Assembly: GCA_030680795.1 (NCBI GenBank)
Contig: JAUXUL010000008.1
Coordinates: 1-64,000, forward strand
Length of the DNA stretch: 64,000 bases
Origin: Anaerolineales bacterium
GTDB taxonomy: Bacteria; Chloroflexota; Anaerolineae; Anaerolineales; Villigracilaceae
Direction: 5' to 3'
A model generated the notes under the pieces. That model had not been told where the DNA came from. It worked only from the letters and a program-made list of their open reading frames with translations, and searched no databases. Below, piece after piece: positions 1 through 8,345 of the stretch (the stretch's first letter is position 1; the number at the start of each line of letters is the position of its first letter). A program made the translations under genes and the position numbers.

Positions 1-1143
1 AAGGTGATCGTCAACAGGCGCTCGTTCTCCATAAAGCCAGGGAGTGAAGATCAATTTGCCGCTGCCTGCAGGAGTGTGTTCTGCGATCTGGTCAAATAGC
101 TGATAGGCATTTGAAGGATTTGCACCCGTGGACAATTCATCTTGCGCGAACAGAATATGGTTACGCAGATATTGAAGGCATCCGCCGGCGCATTCCTGTT
201 CATTGGTGAGAAGATAACGTCCAGGTATGCCTGAAGGAAGCGCAGCCAGATTGTGGAACAGGTCGGTTTTTTTATATGGGACATGACAGGTCAGCCATCC
301 AGACGTTCCAATATAAAGATGGGGTTCAAAATCCCGCACCGCGCCGGACCCGACGGCGGCTGAGTGCACATCCGGCGAACCCATCAGCACCTTAACATCT
401 TCGCGTAAACCCCAGGCGCGTGCAATGTCGGGGCGTAGATGCCCCAGAATCGCATTCGCAGGTTTCAACTCAGGTAGTTTCGCACGGTTTATTGTCGAAA
501 GTTTGATCAAGCCATCATGATATGTCACATTCTCGATGTTGCGGTTGTCCGTCAACCAATTCAAAGTGATCGAGTTGAACGACGCGGCAAATTTACCGGT
601 CAGGCGCAGCCCGATGTAATCTATCGGCTCCAAAAATTTATATGCGCGTTGATAGATTTCAGGATGAACATGTTTGAGATATAGAATGTGCGCGATTGGA
701 TCCTTGCCTGAAATACCAGGAGCGCCGCCCGTCAGTTGAATCCACTTCAGGATTTTTGCCAGCCCATACCCCTCCACCTTGAACGGGCCATCCGCCACTT
801 TTTGGATATAAGGAGCGCCGCGCGAATCCATCCAGATGATTGCGTTACCCAGCGCGTTGCCATCTTGATCCACCGCGACAGTGCCTGACCATTGAGCAGT
901 GGATGCAATTGCGACGATATCATCATTGTTCACCAGACCTTTGGCAAGCAGACGCTTGCCCGCTGTCTCGATTGCATCCCACCAAACTTCTGGTGATTGT
1001 TCAGCCCCGCCACCGGGTGGAAGCAACACAGGCGTTTCTTCGAATTCACTGCTGATCAATTCTCCTTGCGTTGAGAATATTGCAACCTTGGGCCCTGATG
1101 TGCCGAGGTCAATTGCGAGAATGAATTTGTCTATGGATGACAT
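1..1143 (-). CDS. FGGY-family carbohydrate kinase (xylulokinase-like), 3' end cut by window
   Basis: An open frame of 381 codons runs from an ATG at 1141-1143 to the window edge without a stop, so the C-terminus is missing. The N-terminus contains the FGGY ATPase phosphate-1 segment (LAIDLGTSGPK, about residues 9-19), followed by SPEVWWDAIE and a TAQWSG segment. Later come LMGSPDVHSAAVGSGAV and, close to the edge, FTPWLYGERAPVDDHL, which matches the xylulokinase-type P-W-x-x-G-E-R-x-P block. Such enzymes phosphorylate a pentulose or related polyol with ATP in the cytoplasm. Substrate cannot be set from sequence; xylulose is the default in this family. A purine-rich GAGGCGGA lies just upstream of the ATG. 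Downstream on the same strand is the unseen remainder of a probable sugar catabolic cluster. Confidence 0.85.
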   Translation of the reverse strand, partial: MSSIDKFILAIDLGTSGPKVAIFSTQGELISSEFEETPVLLPPGGGAEQSPEVWWDAIETAGKRLLAKGLVNNDDIVAIASTAQWSGTVAVDQDGNALGNAIIWMDSRGAPYIQKVADGPFKVEGYGLAKILKWIQLTGGAPGISGKDPIAHILYLKHVHPEIYQRAYKFLEPIDYIGLRLTGKFAASFNSITLNWLTDNRNIENVTYHDGLIKLSTINRAKLPELKPANAILGHLRPDIARAWGLREDVKVLMGSPDVHSAAVGSGAVRDFEPHLYIGTSGWLTCHVPYKKTDLFHNLAALPSGIPGRYLLTNEQECAGGCLQYLRNHILFAQDELSTGANPSNAYQLFDQIAEHTPAGSGKLIFTPWLYGERAPVDDHL

Positions 1144-1253
1144 CGTCCGCCTCGATTTGAAGAGTTTTTATGAGAAACAAGGAGATGATACCCCAACATG
1201 AATTAAAAACCAACGTGGAAATAAAACCCAGACATACACCACCCCCTGATAAT

Positions 1254-1769
1254 TTATTCACTGAACAAAACCTGCAGCTTTCCCTCCGTATCATAAAATG
1301 AACGCGCAGAAAAAGGAGGATCACTGCGTTTCATTTGATGAATTCGATCAAGCAGGATGGGCAGATCTTCAACCACCGGAAGATAAAGAACCGCTTCCTT
1401 CTTAACCCATTCAACTGCTCCCTCCCCACCGGCCTTGATCTCACCCCGGGCACGCGAAGCGTCTCCACAAAATACAAACAGACAGATTCCTGCCTCTCCG
1501 GCATCTACAATGACCGTGCCGCACAACCATAGATCAGCTGTAATACCAGCTTCTTCGAGCAACTCACGCTTCGCCGCGGAGATCACATCCTCGCCGCGTT
1601 CCACGTGACCCCCAAGCCCATTATATTTGCCCGCCCATAATCTTTTTGTGGGTGCGCCTTTAATCAATAAATACTCACCCGCAGAGCCGCGCCCCCTTCG
1701 GGCAAAAATCGCCGTGCGGGGAATGAGCATGTATCTATCATTCGTTATGCCTTGATCAGATTTGGGCAT
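1254..1769 (-). CDS. Nudix hydrolase, 8-oxo-dGTPase-like
   Basis: This 171-residue protein carries a complete Nudix box: G-x5-E-x7-R-E-L-x-E-E-x-G-I, visible as GHVERGEDVISAAKRELLEE followed by AGI. The segment before it, LWAGKYNGLGGHVERGE, is typical of MutT-like nucleotide pyrophosphatases. The family hydrolyses nucleoside diphosphates linked to another moiety, with Mg bound by the EE pair. The start is uncertain: the ATG at 1769 lies only 9 bases from a palindromic repeat, and an internal Met (residue 14, MLIPRTAIF) at 1730 would fit the family start better. It stands alone, with the FGGY kinase downstream on the same strand and a repeat cluster upstream. Confidence 0.85.
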   Translation of the reverse strand: MPKSDQGITNDRYMLIPRTAIFARRGRGSAGEYLLIKGAPTKRLWAGKYNGLGGHVERGEDVISAAKRELLEEAGITADLWLCGTVIVDAGEAGICLFVFCGDASRARGEIKAGGEGAVEWVKKEAVLYLPVVEDLPILLDRIHQMKRSDPPFSARSFYDTEGKLQVLFSE

Positions 1770-1778
1770 GGCTGGTTC

Positions 1779-1826
1779 GTCCTGAGCGGAGCGACGAGTG
1801 CACTTCGAGGAGCGCAGTCGAAGGAC
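1779..1826. repeat. GC-rich TCGAAG-type intergenic repeat, copy 1
   Basis: The segment reads through GAGCGGAGCGACGAG then CTTCGAGGAGCGCAGTCG. Its near-exact reverse complement occurs at 4223-4266, on the other side of the GH10-like gene. It lies 9 bases upstream of the Nudix start. No function is evident. Confidence 0.7.
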
Positions 1827-1830
1827 GCGT

Positions 1831-1872
1831 GGCTTGTAAACTAAAACTTATCATGCGGACCTGTCCTTCGAC
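1831..1872. repeat. 42-bp direct repeat flanking the GH10-like gene, left copy
   Basis: About 38 of 42 bases match the copy at 4191-4232 in the same orientation (core ACTTATCAT then CGGACCTGTCCTTCGAC). The two copies enclose the AT-rich GH10-like gene, which suggests recombination between or insertion beside repeats. Confidence 0.7.
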
Positions 1873-1906
1873 GACACCGCACAAAAACAAGAGCGCAAGA
1901 TTTACC

Positions 1907-1942
1907 CTGCAAACGCCGCCGGGGACGGCGGCTGGAGCATGG
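1907..1942. repeat. GCCGCCGTC-type palindromic repeat, copy 1
   Basis: It contains AAACGCCGCC and GGACGGCGGCTGGAGCAT. The inverse orientation of the same sequence, with a longer loop, is found at 28046-28098. Both copies lie near TCGAAG-type repeats. Confidence 0.65.
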
Positions 1943-1972
1943 GAGAATTTATGCAATAGTAGAGGGTATTTC

Positions 1973-4063
1973 TTATACTGAAAGTAAGTAGTTGAATATT
2001 GACTCAGTTAGTGCGTAATATGATTGTTTTCTCTTGAGATTGTCATCAAAAATTGTTGCATCTGCATCTTTTGATCCATAATCTGGATCTGATGACTCCA
2101 TTCGTTCAAGCCAATTGTTTTTGTCCCCAATACCTTCCCAAAAATCAAAGTGATTAGTGCATACGCCCGAATCCACGGTCGCCTCAAAAATTATCCTCAT
2201 GATTTCTGCCTGTTTCTGAAATCTCTCAAATTGAGTCCCGCTCACCCTATGCAAATCAATATCTATTGAAGAAACAACAATGGGGATACCGTAACTCTTA
2301 AGAGTTTTTATTATTTCATCTTTTGTAGGAATTCTTGCCTGGTCAGCTGGACCAAATCCAATATGCATTTCCACACCTAATGCATCAATTAGAGGTTTAC
2401 CATCAACCTGTTTATTCTTTAGGCGATTAACTATATTCTTTGATTTTTGGTAGTTCCATCCGTCAAAAGTTTGATTAAATGCTTCGTTATAATAAAGAAA
2501 TGCGTCAGGATTTGTCTCTCGGGCAATTTGGAAAGCTATATCCATCCAATCTTCTCCGATTGTATCATTGAAGAAATCATTAATGCCCCACACTTCCACG
2601 CAAACTACCCATCTATCTATTTTTCCCTTATATCGAGTCATTAGTCCCTCAATGTGATCTCTCATAAAACCTATTACATCTTTTCTTATTTGATCTTTAG
2701 GTGTTCCTTTTTTTAGGGCGTCTTCTTTGTATGTGGTAAGCCACGGCACAGATTGGTTTGCCCAAGGAGTAATCAAGTTGTTGCCTTCTGTAGCCATGTT
2801 GTTTGCTAGGGCAATATCAAGTCTGTTGTCGGCTATAGAAAAATCAAATTGTTTATTTCCTCTCTTTTCTGAGAGCCACCATTCAAGACCTTCTATCAAT
2901 CCAAAATTGAATTCTTTAATCACTAATTTTTCCGTAGCTAGACGTGTACTATCATCTAAATACGGAATTGATATTTGTGTCCCTATAAATATACCTTGTA
3001 GGTTGGCAAGTGTTTTAACATTCACGTCATTCCACATCCCATCAACCTCCTTTACAAACAGTGGGACAAATTGACCTTTTTCATTGGTGATCCCAACAAA
3101 GTCAGTCTCTATCCCATTATTGTTAATCTCCATATGATATCCTTGTTCACCGCTAAGGATCTTTGACTTGATGTCATTTATCCCTAGTTTTTCTCCTCCC
3201 AATACGGTGATTGTTCCCTCAAATGCATTGGTAAATTCGGTAAGAGCACTGGTAAGTTTTTTATCGACCTCCTTGTCAATTAGGTTATCATTTTTGAGTT
3301 CATTAAGGAATGCTCCTGCAAAAATAGGAACTTCAGTCCCCGCTGCAGTCTTGGTATATGCAATAAGGTTTCCTCTCTCATTTAAATCTACTCTTGAGAT
3401 GCTTTTAGGATCACCGGTAAATCCATATTGCTTTGCGATTTCTCCCGGCGTCTCAAATAAGGCTCGTTTTGACTCAACTATTCCCTGATCGTTTACTGAG
3501 TAAATAAAGTCACCAGCTCCATCTTCTCTTCCCATGATAGGAATTAATTGCCTATTGTTGATAAGTTGATATGGATTGAGCGTCCTTCCATCGTCAAGCC
3601 TAGCAAATCCAGTTCTTTTGTCAAGTCGAATACCTTGGGTTATACCCGTAATTGGATCTGTATAGGTCTTCTTATCAAATGTCTCTTTGATATTGTTATC
3701 AAAGCTATTTTCGACATAAGTTATATCAACCTTCATTGCAACCTGTTGAGATTCTCCCTTAATAATGCGATATAAGGCATTAACTTCAGTATTATTTAGA
3801 TCTTTATTCTTACCCATTCCATAGGCGGTAGTTATATCGTTAAAACCAACAGTTCCATAATAAATATCAGTAAATCCAGCTGATACTGTTGTGCTGGGAA
3901 GAAGTTCTGCAGGAGTAGGGGCTACCTGTGTTATTATTTCTGTTGGAACACCTGTTGGAGTGGGTTTGATACCAATCGCTTTGGCACAACCAGCTAATAT
4001 CTCACCACCCACCACTATAGCTCCCAATTTCAAAAAATCTCTTCGTGAAGGTTTTTTAGACAT
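1973..4063 (-). CDS. GH10-like (xylanase-fold) Tat lipoprotein, probably catalytically altered
   Basis: The 696-residue product starts with a twin-arginine motif (SRRDFLK, residues 6-12) and a lipobox ILAGC with Cys26, so it is predicted to be exported by Tat and lipidated. A Thr/Pro-rich linker follows, then about 300 residues I do not recognise. Residues 357-695 resemble glycoside hydrolase family 10: EFNFGLIEGLEWW at the start, IGEDWMDIAFQIARE, LYYNE, and FDFWEGIGDKNNWL near the end. The acid/base Glu appears kept (E490 in VVCVEVWG, where VNE is usual). The strand that normally holds the nucleophile (ITELD) reads VVSSIDID, giving Ser599 at the Glu position. The usual H-x-x-x-W-H loop is also altered. 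The gene is visibly AT-richer than its neighbours and is bracketed by repeats, which suggests transfer. It may bind rather than cut glycan. Confidence 0.7.
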   Translation of the reverse strand: MSKKPSRRDFLKLGAIVVGGEILAGCAKAIGIKPTPTGVPTEIITQVAPTPAELLPSTTVSAGFTDIYYGTVGFNDITTAYGMGKNKDLNNTEVNALYRIIKGESQQVAMKVDITYVENSFDNNIKETFDKKTYTDPITGITQGIRLDKRTGFARLDDGRTLNPYQLINNRQLIPIMGREDGAGDFIYSVNDQGIVESKRALFETPGEIAKQYGFTGDPKSISRVDLNERGNLIAYTKTAAGTEVPIFAGAFLNELKNDNLIDKEVDKKLTSALTEFTNAFEGTITVLGGEKLGINDIKSKILSGEQGYHMEINNNGIETDFVGITNEKGQFVPLFVKEVDGMWNDVNVKTLANLQGIFIGTQISIPYLDDSTRLATEKLVIKEFNFGLIEGLEWWLSEKRGNKQFDFSIADNRLDIALANNMATEGNNLITPWANQSVPWLTTYKEDALKKGTPKDQIRKDVIGFMRDHIEGLMTRYKGKIDRWVVCVEVWGINDFFNDTIGEDWMDIAFQIARETNPDAFLYYNEAFNQTFDGWNYQKSKNIVNRLKNKQVDGKPLIDALGVEMHIGFGPADQARIPTKDEIIKTLKSYGIPIVVSSIDIDLHRVSGTQFERFQKQAEIMRIIFEATVDSGVCTNHFDFWEGIGDKNNWLERMESSDPDYGSKDADATIFDDNLKRKQSYYALTESIFNYLLSV

Positions 4064-4190
4064 AATCAGAATTATACCTATATTAATTGGTTTTTCTTGA
4101 CGAATTATGCCTCACGAAGTAAGTTATAGAATTAAGTAATAGTTGCGCCAAGATTGGTATTAGTCACTGCCCGCCATAAAAAAAGGGTGT

Positions 4191-4275
4191 GGCATGTAAA
4201 CTTACACTTATCATACGGACCTGTCCTTCGACTGCGCTCCTCGAAGTACCCTCGTCGCTCCGCTCACACTGTCCC
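4191..4275. repeat. Repeat cluster upstream of the GH10-like gene, right copies
   Basis: 4191-4232 is the right copy of the 42-bp direct repeat. It runs straight into TCCTTCGACTGCGCTCC and CTCGTCGCTCCGCTCAC, the inverted counterpart of 1779-1826. Together with the left cluster it encloses about 2.3 kb. Confidence 0.7.
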
Positions 4276-4300
4276 GATGGTCTTTCGGGAGGACGGAGAA

Positions 4301-5719
4301 TCAATCCGACAGATCGCTTACATCTTCTGACTCAACGGCATCTTTCACATAGTTGGAGAGTTTGGGGGCGACTTTTACGGTCGTGATAAATTGATCCACA
4401 ACCTGCTTTGTGTCCTTCATACCCAGCAGGTTGAAGAGTTTGTCAAATTGCGCTTCCCATGCTGCGCCGAGTTTGGCTAATTCCGCCTCAGGCAAAGCAT
4501 AGGATTTTGCCTTGAATGGACCAATGGCATTCTTGCGTGCCTTGTAATAGAACTGCTCGTCGGTCATGCCGGGCTTGCGGTCGCCCGCAGAGTTAACATC
4601 CAGCCACGCGTACATTTCCTTTTTGAAATCGGCGGGGATATTATCGAAGAACATGGTCATAAAATTCGTGGCGAGATGCACTTCAATGGCTTCGTTCTGA
4701 ACGAATTTGTTGAAGTTTTCTTCAGCTACAGTGGACGCGCCGTGTTGAACCGTGCCACCCATGCCGTACTCCTTGCGCGCAACTCGGCTGAGGTCTCGCA
4801 GGACATCGAAAGCAATGGTCACTTTGGCGAGCGATCCATCCGCAAGCACCGTGCCGCCATGGGATGTGCCAGTTAAAACGCTGATCTTGCTTAAGCCAGG
4901 CATGCCGTGTGCAAGTTTTTTCATTTCCACATTGTAGCCATCCATGTATGCACGCAGTTCGGGTTCTGTGGAATTGTTCGTGCCTACCTCACCGATTTCA
5001 CCGCCAATGGAAATGGTCACACCCTGTGGCTCATGCTCGCGAATAAAAGCGGAGAGTTGCGCCGAAAGTTCGCAATTCAATTTTTGTTGTTCGGGGACAG
5101 TTGGCAGGTTAATATCCACCAGCGTGGAAGTATCCACGTCAATATTGAAGAAGCCTGCCCCAATGGATTCGATGGACAGGTCACGCACAGTCTGTAACTC
5201 AGCCTGCGGGTCAGCCATATATTTCTTCGCGGAGATTTGGAAGTGGTCACCCTGAATAAAAACGGGACCGACAAATCCCTCGGAAATTGCCGCGGCAAGA
5301 ATATTCGTGGCATATTCAGCGGGACGTTGCCCGGTGTAGCCAATCTCAGAGCGCGCAATTTCAAAGATGAACGCGCCGGCGTTGATCTTCTTCGCGGAGC
5401 GGAACATGGCGCGCGCGGCATGGTAGGACAATGCCCGCAAATTAAACGCGGGAACAGTAAATGTCATGGGCGCTTCGCCGCGACCACGGGCGAGGTATAG
5501 TTCGTGGATGGATGCGGGGATGACACCCAATTCCAAAGCGGCAGAGCGGATCAGGTAACGGGACCAGCCCGCAGTTGAGTCAGATGCGAGCGCGGAGCAT
5601 TCCACCAGTTTGCAAATGTTCTTCCTGAATTTCGCCGCGTCCAGTACTTTTACGTTCGCCCCCTCAACAGATAGACTGTTATCAACGGTTTTCAATAGTT
5701 CTTTGACTAGATCCGACAT
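4301..5719 (-). CDS. Class II (zinc) aldolase family protein, fructose/tagatose-bisphosphate aldolase-like
   Basis: A 472-residue protein with class II aldolase features: FTVPAFNLRALSYHAARA near residue 90, IQGDHFQIS (first metal/active-site region), GGEIGEVGTNNST, LTGTSHGGTVLADGS, and MGGTVQHGAST with a further metal His. The family cleaves or forms ketose 1,6-bisphosphates with a Zn ion. It is longer than typical FbaA or GatY/KbaY (about 285-350 residues), with roughly 85 extra N-terminal residues and a long C-terminal tail ending in an acidic stretch. A sugar-bisphosphate aldolase role fits the FGGY kinase on the same strand, but the exact substrate is unknown. The start ATG has a GGAGCG sequence upstream. 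Confidence 0.8.
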   Translation of the reverse strand: MSDLVKELLKTVDNSLSVEGANVKVLDAAKFRKNICKLVECSALASDSTAGWSRYLIRSAALELGVIPASIHELYLARGRGEAPMTFTVPAFNLRALSYHAARAMFRSAKKINAGAFIFEIARSEIGYTGQRPAEYATNILAAAISEGFVGPVFIQGDHFQISAKKYMADPQAELQTVRDLSIESIGAGFFNIDVDTSTLVDINLPTVPEQQKLNCELSAQLSAFIREHEPQGVTISIGGEIGEVGTNNSTEPELRAYMDGYNVEMKKLAHGMPGLSKISVLTGTSHGGTVLADGSLAKVTIAFDVLRDLSRVARKEYGMGGTVQHGASTVAEENFNKFVQNEAIEVHLATNFMTMFFDNIPADFKKEMYAWLDVNSAGDRKPGMTDEQFYYKARKNAIGPFKAKSYALPEAELAKLGAAWEAQFDKLFNLLGMKDTKQVVDQFITTVKVAPKLSNYVKDAVESEDVSDLSD

Positions 5720-5747
5720 ATTACGCTCCTAAGAAAAAGGGGATAAC

Positions 5748-5777
5748 TTGATTATAACTGGAAATAAACGATATAAT
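5748..5777 (+). promoter_or_regulatory. Sigma70-like promoter for the 5834 gene
   Basis: TTGATT at 5748-5753 and TATAAT at 5772-5777 are separated by 18 bases, pointing right. The gene starts about 56 bases downstream after a strong AGGAGG (5824-5829). Confidence 0.6.
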
Positions 5778-5833
5778 GGGAAAGTCGCGAGGCGATTGGA
5801 ATATTCGCGCGTATATTATGGCAGGAGGCTCAC

Positions 5834-6358
5834 ATGAGTGATTTCTTTGAAAAAGTAAGTAGTCAGGCAGACCCGTTCAAGAAACTTCTTTCGTACATCC
5901 CCGGTTTCAGCGGCTATATTGAAAGACAGAACCGCCGCGACGCAGACAAGATTCTGCGCGATACAGTGGCACGCCGTTTTGAAGAACATTGGGGGCGCGC
6001 ATCGAATTTGCAGGTTGAGCTGGTCAGCGGCGGCATGATCAAATATGTGGATGATATGGAAAAGGCGGCGCTGGCTCTGCGCACCTTTATCGATAAGATC
6101 ACCACAGCCGCGCGCGGTTACTCCGGATTATTTGATGCCGTGAAGATCAATGAAAAGGAACTCGAGGCGATCTATCAATTCGATGTGGCTTTCTTTGATC
6201 TCGGTGACCAGGTCGGCAACGCGCTTAATAATGTTGAAGCCAGTCTCGGCGACGAAGAAGCCCTGCCAGCCGCCATTCGCAATCTAACCACACTCGCCCG
6301 CCTTGCGGTTGAAACCTTCGAGCGCCGCTCGGAAGTTGTCACGGGCAGCGGGCAATAA
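5834..6358 (+). CDS. Conserved hypothetical protein, helical, cytoplasmic
   Basis: I do not recognise this 174-residue protein. It has no signal peptide or membrane segment, and its sequence (IPGFSGYIERQNRRDADKIL near residues 22-41, later alternating charged and hydrophobic residues) predicts mostly alpha helix. The ATG is well supported by AGGAGG 5 bases upstream and by a strong promoter-like sequence at 5748-5777. It is followed by a MITE-like inverted repeat and then the molybdenum hydroxylase operon, so it is probably its own transcription unit. A scaffold or regulatory role is possible, but nothing in the sequence shows it. Confidence 0.7.
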   Translation: MSDFFEKVSSQADPFKKLLSYIPGFSGYIERQNRRDADKILRDTVARRFEEHWGRASNLQVELVSGGMIKYVDDMEKAALALRTFIDKITTAARGYSGLFDAVKINEKELEAIYQFDVAFFDLGDQVGNALNNVEASLGDEEALPAAIRNLTTLARLAVETFERRSEVVTGSGQ

Positions 6359-6366
6359 ACTATAAA

Positions 6367-6458
6367 TGTCGTTGCAAGGGCAGCGTTCTTCCGCCCGAAG
6401 CAATCTCCTGCTCGATGAGGGGATTGCTTCGTCGCAAAGAACGCTCCTCGCAATGACA
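6367..6458. repeat. MITE-like inverted repeat, copy A (92 bp)
   Basis: The terminal arms are inverted: TGTCGTTGCAAGGG at the left and the complement of TGTCATTGCGAGGA at the right, with GAAGCAATCTCC and GGGGATTGCTTCG as an inner inverted pair. Related copies lie at 10558-10683 and 54413-54515. It has no coding capacity. It sits 12 bases before the Mo hydroxylase start codon. Confidence 0.8.
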
Positions 6459-6470
6459 TAATCCAATCTT

Positions 6471-7907
6471 ATGTGGCACGAATATATTAACGCAACATCC
6501 ACCACTGAGGTCATAAGAATATTAGGGGAAAAGAAAGAACGCGCCCGCGTTGTTGCCGGCGGCACTGACCTTATCCTCGAACTCGAGCGCGGCCTCCGTA
6601 AGGGCATTGAGACCCTTATTGACGTGACGCGCATCTACACTCTTCAACAGATCACAATTGACGAAGATGACGTTATCCACCTTGGGCCGCTCGTTACACA
6701 CAATGATTGTGCCGCATCCAAATTGATCCGCGGGAGGGCTTATCCACTTGCGCGCGCCGCCTGGGAAGTTGGCGCACCGCAAATCCGCAACCGCGGCACG
6801 ATTGCAGGCAACCTGATCACAGCTTCGCCTGCAAACGACACCATTACGCCCTTGATGGCGCTCGGTGCTAGCGTGACTTTAATTTCCACACGCGGCGAAC
6901 GAACAATTTCCTTAAAAGAATTCTACACAGGCGTTCGCAAAACGGTCATGCAGGCAGATGAAATGCTGGTGGATATTTCCTTTCCCGCATTGACAAAGAC
7001 ACAGCGCGGAACATTCATCAAACTGGCCTTGCGGCGCGCCCAAGCCATCTCTTTGGTAAACGCAGCGATCATCCTCAACCTGAAAGTGGATACTGTCCAA
7101 TCGGCAGTAATCACACTCGGAGCAGTGACCCCCATCATCGTTCACGCGGAGGCAGCGGAAAAATTCCTCTCCAGGAAAAAACTGACGGCTAAAAACATTG
7201 CCCAAGCCGCAGAACTCGCCGTGCAAGCCGCGCATCCCATTGACGATGTCCGAGGCTCTGCAAATTATCGCCGCGAAATGGTGCGCGTCATAACCGCCCG
7301 CGGGCTGCGCGCCATCCGCGATGGTAATGAGCAGGCAGGAATGCCGAAGAAACCCATTTTGTTGCAGGCTAAAGAGACCGCAAACCATAGACCACAGACA
7401 GCAAGTGAATTTCCATCTTCGCCAATTGAAACGACAATTAATGGAAAAAAATATTCCTTCAAGAGCGGTTACAACAAAACCTTACTTCGCCTGCTCCGTG
7501 AAGAAGGTCTGTTGACAGGCACAAAAGAAGGCTGTGCCGAAGGGGAATGCGGCGCTTGCACAGTATTTTTGGACGGCAATGCGGTCATGTCCTGCCTCGT
7601 CCCTGCGCCGCGAGCGCATGGCGGTGAGATCATCACGGTGGAAGGCCTCAAGAACCTCACCCCCGCCCTCTCTCCTTCAGGAGAGGGGAGACTCCACCCT
7701 GTGCAGGAAGCCTTCATTGAACATGGCGCAGTCCAATGCGGATATTGCACGCCCGGCTTCATTATGTCTGGCGCAAAACTGTTGGAGGAAAAATCCAACC
7801 CAACCCGGGACGAGATCGAGCAAGCCATCACCGGCAACCTGTGCCGCTGTACCGGCTATTACAAGATCGTAAAAGCACTCGAAGATGCAAGCAAAACAAA
7901 AGTATAA
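6471..7907 (+). CDS. Xanthine-dehydrogenase-family FAD and 2Fe-2S subunits fused in one protein
   Basis: This 478-residue protein joins two electron-transfer modules of a molybdenum hydroxylase. Residues 1-285 are the FAD domain (VVAGGTDL at 27-34, RNRGTIAGNLITASPANDT around 107-123). Residues 320-475 are the two-cluster iron-sulfur domain: plant-type ligands C355, C360, C363, C375, then the helical cluster C423, C426 and C458, C460 (CGYCTPG and CRCTGY). Classical XdhA-type proteins have the Fe-S part first, so this order is reversed. The linker (about 300-316) and residues 394-406 (NLTPALSPSGEGR) look repeat-derived. No good ribosome binding site precedes the ATG, which directly follows a repeat. 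Electrons from the Mo subunit at 8346 would pass through Fe-S to FAD. Confidence 0.9.
   Translation: MWHEYINATSTTEVIRILGEKKERARVVAGGTDLILELERGLRKGIETLIDVTRIYTLQQITIDEDDVIHLGPLVTHNDCAASKLIRGRAYPLARAAWEVGAPQIRNRGTIAGNLITASPANDTITPLMALGASVTLISTRGERTISLKEFYTGVRKTVMQADEMLVDISFPALTKTQRGTFIKLALRRAQAISLVNAAIILNLKVDTVQSAVITLGAVTPIIVHAEAAEKFLSRKKLTAKNIAQAAELAVQAAHPIDDVRGSANYRREMVRVITARGLRAIRDGNEQAGMPKKPILLQAKETANHRPQTASEFPSSPIETTINGKKYSFKSGYNKTLLRLLREEGLLTGTKEGCAEGECGACTVFLDGNAVMSCLVPAPRAHGGEIITVEGLKNLTPALSPSGEGRLHPVQEAFIEHGAVQCGYCTPGFIMSGAKLLEEKSNPTRDEIEQAITGNLCRCTGYYKIVKALEDASKTKV
7655..7690. repeat. Palindromic repeat inserted in frame in the 2Fe-2S domain
   Basis: CCTCACCCCCGCCCTCTC followed by CTTCAGGAGAGGGGAG forms a hairpin. 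It codes for LTPALSPSGEGR between the EGL and LHPVQEAF blocks, which are nearly adjacent in normal 2Fe-2S subunits. Confidence 0.65.
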
Positions 7908-7916
7908 GAGGTATGT

Positions 7917-8339
7917 ATGGGTAAATACGCAAGTTCGGTGGTAAAACGATCCAAACCTAAATATGACGGCCCGCATGTGATCTGGCGCGGCATAGGATGT
8001 TTGATGATGTTGCTCATCCCAGCGATCTCGATTGCCGCCGGTATCGAGACCATTAAGTACGGATTCGACAACGACTGGACGATCCCATATCAATTACTGG
8101 GCTATCCAACCCTGCCCGATCTGTTTTACCAATCAAGCGGATTACGAATGATTTTCGGGCCCATCACCAGGGTTAATCATCTCTATGCATACACAGCCGC
8201 CAGTATTTTATACATGATCACAATCGGCGGTACTATATCTTTACTATATGGGGTTGCGTATCGGATCGTTGGACCCTCCCGCTATGGGCCCATGGATGAG
8301 CCTCCTCCAAAGATCAAAACCAAAAAATACACACGCTAG
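7917..8339 (+). CDS. Small membrane protein embedded in the Mo hydroxylase operon
   Basis: I do not recognise the family of this 140-residue protein. Two hydrophobic segments are visible, about residues 27-45 (GCLMMLLIPAISIAAGIE) and 88-112 (YAYTAASILYMITIGGTISL), with a basic N-terminus and a basic, Pro-rich C-terminus. It is placed between the FAD/Fe-S gene (9 bases upstream) and the Mo-cofactor gene (6 bases downstream), so it is almost certainly co-transcribed. It could anchor the otherwise soluble hydroxylase to the membrane or link it to a quinone acceptor; this is inference from position only. Confidence 0.75.
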   Translation: MGKYASSVVKRSKPKYDGPHVIWRGIGCLMMLLIPAISIAAGIETIKYGFDNDWTIPYQLLGYPTLPDLFYQSSGLRMIFGPITRVNHLYAYTAASILYMITIGGTISLLYGVAYRIVGPSRYGPMDEPPPKIKTKKYTR

Positions 8340-8345
8340 GACACC

